From Tetraselmis striata (taxonomy: Eukaryota; Chlorophyta; Chlorodendrophyceae; Chlorodendrales; Chlorodendraceae): a stretch of DNA of 64,000 nt. A model generated the notes under the pieces. That model saw only the letters and a program-made list of their open reading frames with translations. It did no database searches and had not been told where the DNA came from. The stretch lies in contig VCJN01000232.1 in assembly GCA_006384855.1 (NCBI GenBank), positions 1 to 64,000 of the forward strand. The letters are read 5' to 3'. The stretch's first letter is position 1; each line of letters starts with the position of its first letter. Below are positions 12,370 to 23,750 of the stretch, piece by piece. The translations under genes and the position numbers were made by a program.

Positions 12370-12580
12370 ATCACCTCTGGTGCACCAATATTTTCGCATA
12401 ATTTCTGGTGCACCAATATTTACACACGGAATTTACTGGTGCACCGATATTTATGTGGTGGATTTACCGGTGCACCAATGTTTAGCAACCCAATTAAATC
12501 GATTAAAGATCGGATCAACTGGATCATGCACCAATTCTTGATCTTTTTTTTTTCCGTCATGCACCAATTCTTGATATTTA
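12370..12580. repeat. Degenerate tandem array with GGTGCACC core, block 2
   Basis: About six further copies of the unit seen at 11,680-12,000, in the same orientation (TTTACTGGTGCACCGATATTT), spaced by about 29-34 bp; the last two are reduced to CATGCACCAATTCTTGAT. The two blocks are separated by about 370 bp that lacks the unit. Confidence 0.75.
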
Positions 12581-12839
12581 TCTCCTGAGGCTTGATGCGG
12601 AGCCCTAGAAGAGGTCCGGGGAGGGTGGGAAGACAACCACATGGGATGCCATTTCCGAGAGGCGCTGGCGACAGCCACGGTCGGGCAAGTAAGGCACGAT
12701 GACGGTGGCCGACGCGGTGTGGAGTTTGATGACGAGGTTGTCAATGAGGCCCTATATGGGGGGTTGCAGCAATTGTGCTCACGACGCCATGCGCCATAGG
12801 AGAGGCGCATGTTATCGGTGCCCTCGCTGCAAGGGTCAC

Positions 12840-13720
12840 GCTAGCAGGAATTGTAGCGCGGGAGCCTCGCGTTCTCCATGGTAGCCAAGCTGTCGATGGT
12901 GTAACGTCCCCCGCTGTCGAGCGAGGTGGTTGAAGCGGTGTAGGCTGAACGGGAAGTCGTCGTAGTTTATTTCGCGGCTGAGGCGGTCAGCCCAACAAAA
13001 TGATGTTTGCAGTGGTCTCGATGTAGCGCGCACGGATGGAGATGTCGTTGGAGGCAAGGATGAACCACAGTTTTCGGAGCTCCGTCATGAGCATAGGGGA
13101 TCGGGAGGTAAGGTTGGCGAGGACGTGGACCACCCCCATGGGGCCGCATGCATGTTGTCCTCGTGGAGCAGCACATGTCGACCTCGCAGCTCCGAGAGGA
13201 ATGTAAGCACGGCGTACCGGACAGCTTTGAGCTCCTTGTAGGTGATGTGCATCTCGTGGTCGCAGTCGTATCAGAACCCGCGCGCTTCGGTGGTCTCGTC
13301 GAGGACGGCGCCCCACCCGTAGCAGTAGATGTCGACATGCATGTAGGCCGTCTCCACGCGCCGCGTATAGATGGAGCGGCCGCTGCTATGGCTGGGGATT
13401 GTTGTGATTGTGGTCTTCCCTCCGCTAGCCAGAAAGCGGACCAGCTCGTCGTCCATGAAGCGTAGTTTGTCGGGAGTCGCGGCTTCCATCGAGACTCCTT
13501 GGTTGAAAGGGGTGGCTGGCTGGGCGGCCCGCTCTTGAACGGAATGCGCACGACGCCGTTGCGGATCTGCGATCATGTCGACGACCCGGCAGCCGGCGCC
13601 GATGTCCGCGCATGCTTGCCAATTGCGCCGCACTTGGTGGCGCATGTAATCCGACTCAGGGGTGCACGAGTCGGCACGCGCGCCGGGGTCCACAGGGCTA
13701 CGCACGTGGCCCATAAGGGT
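12840..13720 (-). pseudogene. DIRS-type retrotransposon reverse transcriptase/RNase H remnant
   Basis: Reading on the minus strand in shifting frames gives the RNase H and connection region of a tyrosine-recombinase retrotransposon: YGWGAVLDETTEARGF, HITYKELKAVRYAVLTF, LRGRHVLLHEDN, then in another frame LTSRSPMLMTELRKLWFI and NDISIRARYIETTANI, then ADRLSREIN. These are the standard blocks of DIRS/PAT RT-RH proteins. It is broken: a stop (TGA) replaces the Trp after GARGF-like sequence near 13,272, at least two frameshifts follow, and the RT catalytic blocks are not visible, so most of the polymerase is deleted. It could once have served the recombinase element at 20.9 kb, but no link can be shown from this copy. 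Confidence 0.72.
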
Positions 13721-14353
13721 TCGCTCTCGCTCGCGGGAGTGACATCGGTCGCCCTACACTTCTAGCGGTAACTCGTACGACACTTCGCGATCCGAATACG
13801 GTAGTACGAATAATTTGTCTGCGGGCGCCGCGCCTCTGCGCCGCGGGATCCGCGTCGCACCTCCCAAAGTACCCGAATGATTTGTCTGCGGGCGGCGAAT
13901 CATATCCATCCACATGCACACTATGCTCCCGCTCCACTTCGTAATTATATTGTAATACCCTGCACTCATATGACATGTAATCTTTCCAGTGGTATGACAC
14001 TCGTCTGTAGTCATTCCGTGACGTACTCGTAATAAACTGCATCAGGCTCATATCACGCATCATCACGACGCTGCATCCGACGAGTACAGGTAGGACTATT
14101 TTTGCATCTGCCTCTAGCGCGCGCCGCGCGCCTATCGAACTACGGGCACTGTACAACTGTACACTTAACTGTACACGCCTACAGTGCCTTAGAATTCTAA
14201 GCACATGCTGCTGAGTTTTCGTCCCCTCGACCAGCCAGCCTGGCATATGACTGCTAACACCAGTTGCCGTCGCTGGTTAGAAGTTGGCGGCGAGATAAAC
14301 GGCGGCGGTGCGGCGGCACTCGCACAATTCCTCGCTAATTCGCGCAGATCCCA

Positions 14354-14560
14354 AAGCAACACGCGCCATGCCGCTCGAGACTGGGACGCCTGCCCAAGTG
14401 GCGTTCGACGCTCTCCCTATACAACTTGTATATCCTCGTCGTATACTACGTCGTATAAGCAACACGCGCCATGCCGCTCGAGACTGGGACGTCTGTCCAA
14501 GTGGCGTTCGACGCTCTCCTTCTTGTACTTGTATATCCTCGTCGTATACTACGTCGTATA
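14354..14560. repeat. Tandem duplication of a 103-bp unit
   Basis: Two copies, 14,354-14,456 and 14,457-14,559, starting AAGCAACACGCGCCATGCCG and ending with GTATACTACGTCGTAT. They differ at only a few positions in the middle. The 3' half of each unit is rich in short self-complementary steps (TATACTACGTCGTATA). No coding function seen. Confidence 0.85.
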
Positions 14561-15400
14561 CTAGAAGCCCGACAATCTCGCTTCGCTCTGGCCTAATCCG
14601 CGATAACGCGCGAGCGGCACGGTCAGTGAGCGGGCGCGCGGCAGTGGGCGGGCGGAAAAATTATGTACCCTGTATATCGGTTTCGACCGGGACCTCCTCG
14701 GCGGCCGGCCTGCTGCTTGCGGGTGGAGGCAGCGGCTACGGCGGCCCGGCGGCCGGCCCCGCGACCTGAGCGCCCCACCGCCCGCCTTGGCCCCGGTACC
14801 ACCCCGGCCCCGGGCCGGCCCTCCAGCCACCGGGTTGGCGGGCTGCTTGGCCTTCTTGGCCGGGGGCTCCGGGCGGGGTATTGCCCTCGTCGACGTTGTC
14901 GCCGGGGACGGCTTGCGTGGCGGCTTGGTTCGTGACCGCATTGGTGTTGTCATTGATGATGCCGCCCGCCCTCTTTTGTTGTTATTGTGCCAGCACGCCT
15001 ACATACTAAGCCGTGGAGCTTGGCGACGCAGCGATGCCCGCCAGCGGCAGCGACACGGCCTTATTTATTGCGCCGAACACTCGATACGATCGGAGTACCG
15101 CCAAACGTAGGGACTGGACGGGGGTCTGACACAACAACTGCGAAAATCAGTATGCATGTTGATTGCTTACTTGTCGCGGCGGTGGCTGTGTAATCAAACA
15201 AGTGCAAAAACAAACACGACTCACCTGCGGCTCCCCAATGTGGCGTCACCTTGCAGACTCGAGTTAGCCTAAGGAATCTGAGTGTCGCGCGACCAACATT
15301 CGTCAAAGACAGCTGACATCACCGCATTGTTCTCGGTTGCAAGAGCAACATCAAAAAGTAACGCAACACGGGGCGGTCAACGCATGTGAAATTCTAATCC
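14561..15400. other. GC-rich, low-complexity region
   Basis: The minus strand of about 14,700-14,960 can encode a Gly/Pro/Ala/Gln-rich chain (QAVPGDNVDEGNTPPGAP and similar). It lies upstream, in the minus sense, of the DIRS RT-RH remnant, where a gag-like frame would be expected, but I recognise no family and do not call a gene. Confidence 0.35.
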
Positions 15401-15538
15401 TCTACGCACGCAATCAAGTCACCCACCCGCCGACTCACTGTACTTGTCAGGATGGAATCCAAACCCCGGCTCGTGGGAGTATGGCATGGGCCGTCGACGG
15501 AGGCGTTTTGAACGCCAGTGCCCATGTCAGATCCCGTT

Positions 15539-15569
<31 letters not shown>

Positions 15570-17250
15570 AAATGGTTTTAGGTTCAAGATCTGGGCACGC
15601 GTCGCGTCGGGTACAAACGAGGTAAAATACAGCGAGACGACACCCTCATCGGACACCTACTTGATAACCATGATGGAGGGTGCTGGGGGACGAGCAGCTA
15701 CGGTACTGACTGGCGAGTGTGCGTTAGGTAGGCGCATGCGCTTTCCAAAATTAACAAGTCCGGCGCCGCGCATGGACAACTCGCGCTGCGCGCAAGTCTT
15801 CTTTATTCATATATGAAAATACAATATATATACATATATATCAACACATTATAATAATATAATATAATATTTTGTAATATAATGTATTTTTTAATATTAT
15901 GATATAATAGGGGTTTCCTGCTTTCCTTTAATATAATGATGTAATACTATATAGTACAATAATAATGAAATATGGAACTGTATATTATATGGCGCAGATC
16001 GTAGTAGTACGTCTGTAGTGCGCGAATGCCCGGCTTGCTGCGTATCCATAGCATAATACCGTGTTCCGCCCTGAGCCATATCCCGTATGGCGACCGTATT
16101 TCGCGTGTAAATGAGGACACATGTGTCCTCATTTGACACATACTTGCTCAAGGGTCGTACTTCGCTCGTATCTACCCCTTAACGGGGAAGAGTCCCGTAA
16201 TGAGCTTGTAATTCGACGGTACGCGTCTGTACAAGCCCAAACACTAATGAGACAAAGCGATTGACTATCCCTATACGACGGGGCTGCCAAACGGCTTGTA
16301 GTGCCGCAAGAGGTCGGTTGGCACACGGTGCAGCAAAATTGTCGGCTTCTCCTAGCTACCAGTACCAGACCCACATCCAGGTACTCAACCAGCACCCACC
16401 CGCCGCCGGCATCACCCAGCGTTACCCACCATCCACGGTTCTTCGCCTCGTTCAGTATGGCCAAGCAACCAGCTGCCTGAATCGTACGACAGCGTCCCAG
16501 GACAACGTAAGACAGGAAATTCAGCCGTTACCTCGACCGGCAATTGGTCGTGAGGGGGTGCATCCATCTCGAGCCGGGATTTCAACCCGCAGGAGCGACA
16601 GGAGCTACGGCCCTACTTTCCCGCTACTTCATGTACAAGTTGTATATGAATTATCCCCCTGACACGGCGACAGATGTGTGCAGACGGCGAGAGACCGCCA
16701 AGAATTGGGAAACCGACGTGGCGGGTGGCATCGTCCCCGATTACCCGCACCCCGCAAGTGCAGCTGCAACACTCATGGCAACCTTCCTGCCGTACCCCGA
16801 CATGCCATGAGGCGTGGACGAGGCCACCGGGCCAGCGGCCTCAGTACTGACTCCCATCATGCACTAGGCAGATAGATACCGGCAGCCATAATCTTGTTCT
16901 ATACTGGTCAAGTCACGAAATTTTGCAGTGCGACCAGCTGAGGAGATGCTCCACCCCCTTGGGAAAGTAGAGTGCGGACAAATGAGGCATAGTCGGGCCA
17001 TCAACCAAAGTGCTTAAACGTAGATGAGGAATAGTTGCACGTATAGCCAGTAATAAAAGTAGCGAGTTGCAGCACGCAGAAGTGCTGCGCTGTAATTTTA
17101 GCATTGTGTTTTAGTATTGCAAGCCATACCCTTATGACTGTCCCAACTATGTCACCTCCCTTTGCAGTCCCTCGTACCCAGCAGACTGCCAGCAACGGCT
17201 GTTTAGAAACTGCCGTCGATCCAGATTGCCAAGGGGGCTAGGTTGATTCG
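15401..17250. other. Gene-poor region with G run, AT-rich tract and palindrome
   Basis: A 27-base G run at 15,539-15,565, an AT-rich tract at about 15,800-15,990 made of short TATA/ATAA repeats, and a 26-bp perfect palindrome at 16,109-16,134. Open frames here are short and match nothing I know. Confidence 0.4.
16109..16134. repeat. 26-bp perfect palindrome
   Basis: AAATGAGGACACA followed directly by its reverse complement TGTGTCCTCATTT (written as two 13-base halves). It has no spacer, so it would form a cruciform rather than a looped hairpin. No gene is adjacent. Confidence 0.85.
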
Positions 17251-17269
17251 GGCGGTGGGTACGCATGGC

Positions 17270-19030
17270 ATCAGCGGCACCGGGCGGCGCTGCGCGGAAT
17301 TTGATCGATTACATTTACAAGCTACACGAAAATTCAGCTAGTAGTGCAGGGTCATTGTTTTCTCTGTGCACCACACATACTGCCCCACATCATGTGAGGA
17401 CATGCCAAACTTGGATAAGTGCCGGTCTGTCAGTATGTCCGGATCAGCATAGCAGCGGCGCAGTTTCTCCCCAATGTGCTTCAGCGCGACAGGGAAGGCG
17501 TGATGCCCATGCGAATGTTTGGCCCAAGGGGTGCCCCTTGCTCTGCCACACACCAATGCCGAGGGGGGGGCCTATTGCCGTGCGCCACAGCGAGGTTGAG
17601 GTCCGGCAGCGAAGGGCTGGTGTGGGTCACCTCCAGGAAGTATCGCACTCCCCCAACATACATGTGGTTGTCATGTTGCTCCACCTTGGCACGCATGTCT
17701 CGCAGTACGGCATGCTTGCCGTATTCATAAGTTGGCACCCACTGCTCGTCCCGTAGTGCATTGTGCCTGAACACCACAGCCCTGTCTCGGGCTTCTTATG
17801 CACAGACTGCATTTGTGTGTATACCAGAACTCAGCATGGCAACACTATGTAGGCAGTTTGGAGTCAGGCGTTGGGGGGAAGGTGGGGTGCCATTATCTAG
17901 AAGTTGCGCTTCCATCCTTGGGTCCTAGTGTACGATACAGAGGAAGCCAGGAATGGGGTCCCCTCCCCTACCTTGCACTGTGATAGAGGTTGTACCTGCG
18001 GGGTAGTGCAGCCAACAACCTCATTAATCGTAATCAACGATCATAACAAATCATTTTCGACCGCAGATAAGACTTAAATCGACTCCTCTCCGTCGATTTC
18101 ACAAACCGCATTTCCTTTGCTAGCGCGGCCGAGGCAGCGGGGGCGCCAACGCGTAGCAGGATAGCAACGCGCAGCAAGGTACGTAGTAGGCGGTTCACAT
18201 GGTAGTAGAAAGCTTCGTACATATCCGGAACATGCTGTGTTACGATTCTGACCTATGACCTGCGTTAAGATTTTGACTAAACGGGGGGTAGAGGGGGTAT
18301 GGGGCCGGGGGGGGGGGGGGGGGGTGTCACTTGATGTTATGGGGGTCGAGCCCCATTTCGCCTTGCATGTGCGCTTCCATGCCGGCTCCATGCCCCATGC
18401 GCGCTTCCATGCCGGCTCAGGCTCCAGTGTGCCAGTTCGTTGACATTACTTATCCAGCGCCTCTGCGCAGGCCGCCCAGCTGGCGGGGGCGGCTGAGGCG
18501 CCTTGATGCACGGCGGCTGAGGTCCCGGTACTGAAGTCATACCTCGCAACAACGTCTCCTTCGCCGTTGCTGTCGCCGCGGCTGTCGTCAGAGGGGCTGC
18601 CTTCCACAACCCCCGCGACAATGCCTTCGGCGTCGCTATCGGCGTCGAGAAGTTCGCGTAGCTCATGTCAGGTGCACATATGCGCGCAAGCATCTAAACG
18701 AATGCGCGTGTAATAAGAATGAAGCACAACAAATCATCTTTTACACGTTGCCAGTACGATACTCTCACCCCTACGCCGATTGCTAAACAAGCAACCCTTC
18801 GAAGGCACCGACGGTGGGTGCGCAAGAGGCGAACCGCCGGTAGGGCGTCAATGGCGCCGTGAGGCAACATGCGAGTGAAATCGCTAAGCCGCTCTGTCGT
18901 CATGTATAGCGGTTGTATCTCCGACTCAGAAAGCTCCTCGCAGTCGCCGTCGGCCGGGTCTGCGTCTTCGTTATCCCATCTCCAACTGACGACATGGATG
19001 TTGGATGATACACACGGGTGGCTATCATAG
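17270..19030 (-). other. Unrecognised decayed ORFs, minus strand
   Basis: Three stretches with protein-like composition but broken frames: about 18,900-19,010 (acidic, DPADGDCEELSESEIQPLY), about 18,450-18,680 (acidic, Asp/Gly/Ser-rich), and 17,481-17,777 continued in another frame to 17,340 (MRAKVEQHDNHMYVGGVRYF, then LKHIGEKLRRCYADPDILT). They lie in the same direction and may be pieces of one transposon protein. I cannot place them in a family. An 18-base G run lies at 18,307-18,324. Confidence 0.35.
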
Positions 19031-19904
19031 GGCGGCGGTGGGCCTATGGCAGGTGTGACGAGACGTCAGGGAGGACTACGTGGCCGAGAAAGCTCCCCCG
19101 CGTCCTGAACGTCTTGGTTATGACAGCGCCAACGTGAAGCTCGGCATTCATCTTTTGCGCTGCCATGCTTGCTGCCAGGCCACCATCAGACGACACCCCC
19201 CCGATTCGCGTTTTGCTGACACCATCCGCCTTTAGGGCCAAAACCCCTCGGATAGAAAGTAGTAGGTCCCGACACCGCCCAATTACCCAAGCATACTACT
19301 ACTCCCTACGACCATGCTAGTATCCCCACATCTCCGCCCAAAACATTACAGCAGGCCGGACGGAGTCGTACGCGTCATCGGATGCGACTGGGACCCGGCC
19401 ATAGAAACTATAACTCCATGCCGTGACCCAAGAGCAATTTGGAAAAATGCAGATAATCGAATTGAAGTATTGCACTGAGCTCAACAATACCACCATACCC
19501 GCTCTCATCTGCACGAAATGCCAACCCTTAGTGGACGCCCTACGAAAACAAGACGGGACGTGTCCGATTGAAATGAATCATCCCCGTCACCCTAAGCCGC
19601 AGCGGCACCATGCATAAACTCATGCTAGACTCCATCCAATGCCTCACGTCCTTCCGCCACAAGAAGCAACCCCTAGACAAAACCCCCTCCGCCGCCCGGC
19701 GCCGTTGCAATCCGCCCATGTAGAAAACTCTACAGACAATCAATCGTATGGCTGCATACACTCCTCCGCATACCCCGACAGTCCCTCGAACCCACCATGT
19801 CCAAACCCAGTTGTACCTCCCACAACCCTACCACACCCACCCACCGATTATAACAAACACGCTTCCGAAGATCACCATACACGACATCTACCCCCGCTAC
19901 GGCA

Positions 19905-19937
<33 letters not shown>

Positions 19938-20400
19938 GGGGAGGGGGGTGGCATTATCAAGCGGTGCAGAAGGAGGAGGGGCGCGGGCGAAAAGGATGAA
20001 GGCGGCCGGAAGGGGCATCCGTACTCCCTAGGGTTCCCACCACGGTTGAATACATCAGGTCCTAAAAAAGCAACTCGGGTTGGGCAGTGCACGATGGAGA
20101 GCAACAAGTCAGCACGTAATTTGATTTCAATTTCAATTTCCCATCGTCCGTGATTCAATCATTTCTAAATACGATGTGATGTGGTCGTGTGTAACGCTGA
20201 CTGACTGACTGCTGATATTAAAGTTTAGTTCGCCCCGGGTTATCGGCAGGGACCGCCGCATCACTGGCTGTTGATGTCATGAGTATGTAACCCAGGCGGG
20301 CCGCCTACCCGCCGCCTAACCCACACATACTACGTGTGCCGGCTGCGATATATATACTCGTACAAGTACACGCCTCGCGCGCGAGCGTGAATAATAACTG
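19031..20400. other. Gene-poor region
   Basis: Holds a 31-base G run at 19,906-19,936 and short open frames without recognisable family features. Nothing else is supported. Confidence 0.35.
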
Positions 20401-20413
20401 TACCACTACCAGG

Positions 20414-20486
20414 TACATCCCTTGTCCGCTCGGTTGAGCGGTCGTCTCGTATGCGAGAGACCCGGGTTCGATTCCTGGCTGATGTA
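20414..20486 (+). ncRNA. tRNA-like sequence, possible SINE head
   Basis: A 73-base stretch has a good T arm and box B (GGGTTCGATTCC in CCGGG-TTCGATT-CCTGG), an A-box-like GTCCGCTCGGTTGAGCGG, and weakly pairing ends (TACATC with GATGTA). The D arm folds as one over-long hairpin and the anticodon stem works only with mismatches (CGT would be the anticodon), so it is unlikely to be a working tRNA. A tRNA-derived SINE or pseudogene fits better. Confidence 0.4.
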
Positions 20487-20859
20487 TTTCGGCAATATCG
20501 GCCCGGCGTGTCCCGGGTTTACCCGGTTGATGCATTAGCCCTTCGGGGTTCGAATGAGGCAATGGTCTTTGGGCTTTGCCAGACCTACGACTGCAGTTGG
20601 CGCACGAGGTCAAGTGCTGGGGCGGCTTCGGCCGATGTCCCGGGGCGAACTTTTAACCACTACAAAGAGCATTTTATATGAAACGATCGCTCACTACTTT
20701 GATATTTAAATTTAGTTATATTATGTGCTAGACGCAACATTCAAGAAATCCACACAGAAATCCGGGAGGAAATCCAGATATTTAAATCTGATATTTGATA
20801 TTTAAATCCTAGAATTGGGTAGCGAGGTATTCTTCTTTGTACGGGCGCTTCTCGTATTC

Positions 20860-21045
20860 TGATCTAAACTAGTTTATGGGGTTTCCATCCTTGACCTAAC
20901 CGCTTTTCAGCTACAAGTGCTGCGCAGTGGTACGGGAACTAGTAACTGTTGTTGCGCCCTTGTTGGGTGCAGCACGAGTAGACATAAAAGCAGCCGAAAC
21001 AGCTGAGCCTGCCATCTTCCAGTTTTCGCTGCGTTCCACGCAGCG
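20860..21045 (+). repeat. Left split direct repeat A1
   Basis: 186 bp, starts TGATCTAAACTAGTTTATGG and ends TTCCACGCAGCG. Same orientation as A2 at 23,777-23,962; the only difference is GA versus AG in GCAGCC(GA/AG)AACAGC. Confidence 0.9.
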
Positions 21046-21158
21046 ATGTAAAAACTGTCTCGTAACCCGTTGCGAGCAAGGTCACCCCAGGTTGTTCAAG
21101 ACCACACCCGGCTCGCCACCCGAGTGTGATATTCTCCTCCGTACGTCCGTGCGTTACC

Positions 21159-22034
21159 ATGCCAGATGGAGAAGAACCCGTCGCTGAGCCGACGTTGGAG
21201 TCGCTGAACGCATATATGAGGGCCCAGTCTTCATTACTGCGAGAGCTGGCTACAGCTGTGGCACAATTGACGGCTCGTGATCGTGTTGTTGATGGAGAAG
21301 GGGCACATGGCTCCGGCTCCGGGCAGCGCTTCGCGGGACAGCCGACAGGCAGCGGGGGAGCCGCAGAGCGCCCCGACTTGCTAGAGCTAGCCCAGAGCGG
21401 CCGTGTCGGAGCAAAATCCGTGAGTGCCGAGGATGATTACCTCGCGGTGCCAGAGTTACTGCAGAGAGCAGATTCTGGTTACGAGGCCGTTCGACCGGTC
21501 AGCCGAGTGCCTGGACTTTTCCCTTTGAGCACCGACCTAACGAACGAGTACCTCAAGCAGGATGACCGGCGTCTGCCGGCCCAGGAGGAGTACTTGTGGA
21601 TGTCGTGTTTCGGGGCCCACATGGCCGCCCTTTTCGTGGCGCTCGACGAGCTGCTACCTTACGTCCCCGCCACTAACCAGGACTTCACCCCCTACCTCGC
21701 GAGAGCTCGGAATCACGCCGAGGCCATCGACAAGGCGTTTCGTTTTCGTCTAGCCTTCCTGCGGAGGCTGAATGAGATCAAGCGTGTGCACGGTGACCAA
21801 GGTGTTCTGGACGTGCTGCGAGCTCAGCATTTTCAGCCTGCTTCGGAGCATCTGGGTTCTGCGATTTTTGGGGACCTCATGAGGGACTACGAGCGTCGTG
21901 TCTTCGAGGCGACCGTTGCCAGCAGCGCCAAGGCGACCGCTACTTCTCGAGTAGCGGCTGCAGCTGCAGGTCGCGGGCGTGGGCGAGGACGTGGCGGCGG
22001 ACGTGGACGCGGCCGCGAAGGTGAGCACGAGTGA
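21159..22034 (+). CDS. Gag-like protein of the recombinase element
   Basis: Open frame of about 291 residues from ATG 21,159 (an in-frame GTG-like upstream extension to 21,126 is ignored). N-terminal helix LESLNAYMRAQSSLLRELAT with heptad-like hydrophobics, then a Gly/Ser linker, a globular middle (PAQEEYLWMSCFGAHMAALF, FLRRLNEIKRVHGDQGVLDV) and a C-terminal RG-rich tail (GRGRGRGRGGGRGRGREGE) suited to nucleic-acid binding. This order, dimerising region then basic tail, fits a Gag-like protein, but I recognise no zinc knuckle. A decayed copy of the same frame is found at 39.24-40.13 kb on the minus strand, which confirms it as an element-encoded protein. Confidence 0.75.
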   Translation: MPDGEEPVAEPTLESLNAYMRAQSSLLRELATAVAQLTARDRVVDGEGAHGSGSGQRFAGQPTGSGGAAERPDLLELAQSGRVGAKSVSAEDDYLAVPELLQRADSGYEAVRPVSRVPGLFPLSTDLTNEYLKQDDRRLPAQEEYLWMSCFGAHMAALFVALDELLPYVPATNQDFTPYLARARNHAEAIDKAFRFRLAFLRRLNEIKRVHGDQGVLDVLRAQHFQPASEHLGSAIFGDLMRDYERRVFEATVASSAKATATSRVAAAAAGRGRGRGRGGGRGRGREGEHE

Positions 22035-22070
22035 CGGCGTGGGGCGCCGCTCGTCGGAGCTGCAGGAGCC

Positions 22071-23696
22071 TTGCGAGGTCACCTTTCGGTGACCGCCGCA
22101 AGACGCACCCTTGCAGCTCAACGGCGGGATGAGCGCCCTGTGTCAGGACCTGACCCCCCCACCTTACAGACTTCATTTAGACCTTCCTCGGTGCGGCGCT
22201 TCTCACAGCTACAGCCGAGTGCGGCTCAACCATCCGCACACCTGCACATGGCGGCTCAACCATCCGCCTTTTTTACAACCCCATCTCTGCGTTCGTCGGT
22301 TGTTACACTACGTGTTACAACCGGTTCGCAACGACCAAGTTTCGCGCGTGTACGTTACGCACGGGACAGGCGCTACGAGCGCGAAGGGCGCGCGGGGCGG
22401 CCCTCTTACCTGAACCTAGCCCCGCAAACCCGTACTGGAGCTACTGCAAACCCGTCCAGCAACTACCGGCCAACCGCCGGGAACCTAACCGCTGCTGCCG
22501 AGTACTTTGCGAACAGTAGCCGTACCGGTGGAACTCTGTCAGTAAAACGACGCACTTACGTAATCGACGAGCCCGCAGCTATCGCTCCATGGGCTGCGTC
22601 ACTGCGATCTCGGCTGCAGGACGCGTTCGGCTCAGACGAGCTAGGGCAGCGGACGCTGGACCTGCTCTCCAGCTCCCTCAGCGCGCAGACCCTCAAGAGC
22701 TACGCCGGCAGACTGTCTCAGTTCGCTGAGTTCTGCCACGACTCCGAGAACATCAGCCCGCTGGAAGCGACTACTGCTACTGTTGTCCGGTACGTTGCCT
22801 GGATCGGGGAGCGAGGACACATCGCAGCTAAATCGCTGCAGCCCTACCTGTCTGCCATCAACACCTTCTTCGAGCTGCACAACCTCGTCCCGATCGCCAA
22901 GGACAGCCTACACCTCACTTCGGCAAGGCGTGGGTTAATGTTGCGGCAGCGCCGACTGGACGCTGCCCCTTTGCGTGTCCCTCTGCCTGCGGATGTAGCT
23001 TACCGCTTCGTCTCAAAGGCCGAGCTAATTGTGTCTGCTCCTTACCCAGAGTCCCACCTCGACTACCGAGCCCTCTTGGCCTCGGTTGTCAACTTCCTGT
23101 TCTTTGCCAGGGGCCTTACTGGCGTCTCCTGTCGAGTGCAAGATGTGCATGTCGACACCTACAACATCACCTTGCAGATCTACCGCGAGAAGGGTCGCGC
23201 TGGCCGTCGGGGACCCGACGACCTGCGCGTACTTCTCCTTCCAGTGTCCGAGCACCCTCGAGTGGCACGACTCTTGCGCTACTTCATCGACAACGTCCAG
23301 TCTGTCCCCCTGGTTACTGTTGGCTTGGCTGCCTCCAACTTCTGGGCTGTCAATGTGGCTGAGCAGTCAAAACCTTGGACTGCGGCTACGATGTCAGACT
23401 GGTTGTCTACAGCGGTCAACCTAGTCAACGCTGCCCCTCCTGCTGGCACTTCCTGGACTTCACACAGTCTCCGCAAGGGCGCAGCTTCTGCAGCAAACGC
23501 CATCGGAGCGCCACTGTCCCACATCCGCTACCAAGGCGGCTGGGCCACTAACTCCGATGTCGTTCTGGACTACATCGACCCCAACGTTCTTCCTTCTCCT
23601 GGCGCGTGGTTCTTCTTTGGACACATCGCCCCCCTCCGCCACTTCCAAGTCCAACAGGACTCCGCAGCGGTGGCCTTCCCAGTGCCTCCTTCATGA
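22071..23696 (+). CDS. Tyrosine recombinase (DIRS/PAT-type)
   Basis: Open frame of 541 codons. The first ~170 residues are Pro/Ser/Arg-rich and may be partly untranslated; no ATG exists at the 5' edge, so the true start, or a shift from the gag frame, is unknown. The N-terminal SAM-like core-binding part has LSSSLSAQTLKSYAGRLSQF and SLQPYLSAINTFF. The catalytic part shows Arg I in FLFFARGLTG (codon about 347), HSLRKGAAS with the His and second Arg (about 465-469), GGW (the His/Trp position) and the nucleophile Tyr in VLDYIDP (about 501). All expected catalytic residues are present, so it may be active. It would cut and rejoin circular double-stranded DNA to insert the element. Confidence 0.88.
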   Translation: MRGHLSVTAARRTLAAQRRDERPVSGPDPPTLQTSFRPSSVRRFSQLQPSAAQPSAHLHMAAQPSAFFTTPSLRSSVVTLRVTTGSQRPSFARVRYARDRRYEREGRAGRPSYLNLAPQTRTGATANPSSNYRPTAGNLTAAAEYFANSSRTGGTLSVKRRTYVIDEPAAIAPWAASLRSRLQDAFGSDELGQRTLDLLSSSLSAQTLKSYAGRLSQFAEFCHDSENISPLEATTATVVRYVAWIGERGHIAAKSLQPYLSAINTFFELHNLVPIAKDSLHLTSARRGLMLRQRRLDAAPLRVPLPADVAYRFVSKAELIVSAPYPESHLDYRALLASVVNFLFFARGLTGVSCRVQDVHVDTYNITLQIYREKGRAGRRGPDDLRVLLLPVSEHPRVARLLRYFIDNVQSVPLVTVGLAASNFWAVNVAEQSKPWTAATMSDWLSTAVNLVNAAPPAGTSWTSHSLRKGAASAANAIGAPLSHIRYQGGWATNSDVVLDYIDPNVLPSPGAWFFFGHIAPLRHFQVQQDSAAVAFPVPPS

Positions 23697-23750
23697 CTTG
23701 GCGCTACCCCTTCTCCGTCAAATCCACCGCTCTCTACGTTCGCTCAAGAC

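Noticed and set aside
11680..12580. CRISPR array
   Set aside because: Units are irregular, spacers are not unique and of equal length, and the genome is eukaryotic.
20305..20613. 102-codon minus-strand frame
   Set aside because: Contains the reverse translation of the tRNA-like T arm; such frames are typical SINE/tRNA artefacts.
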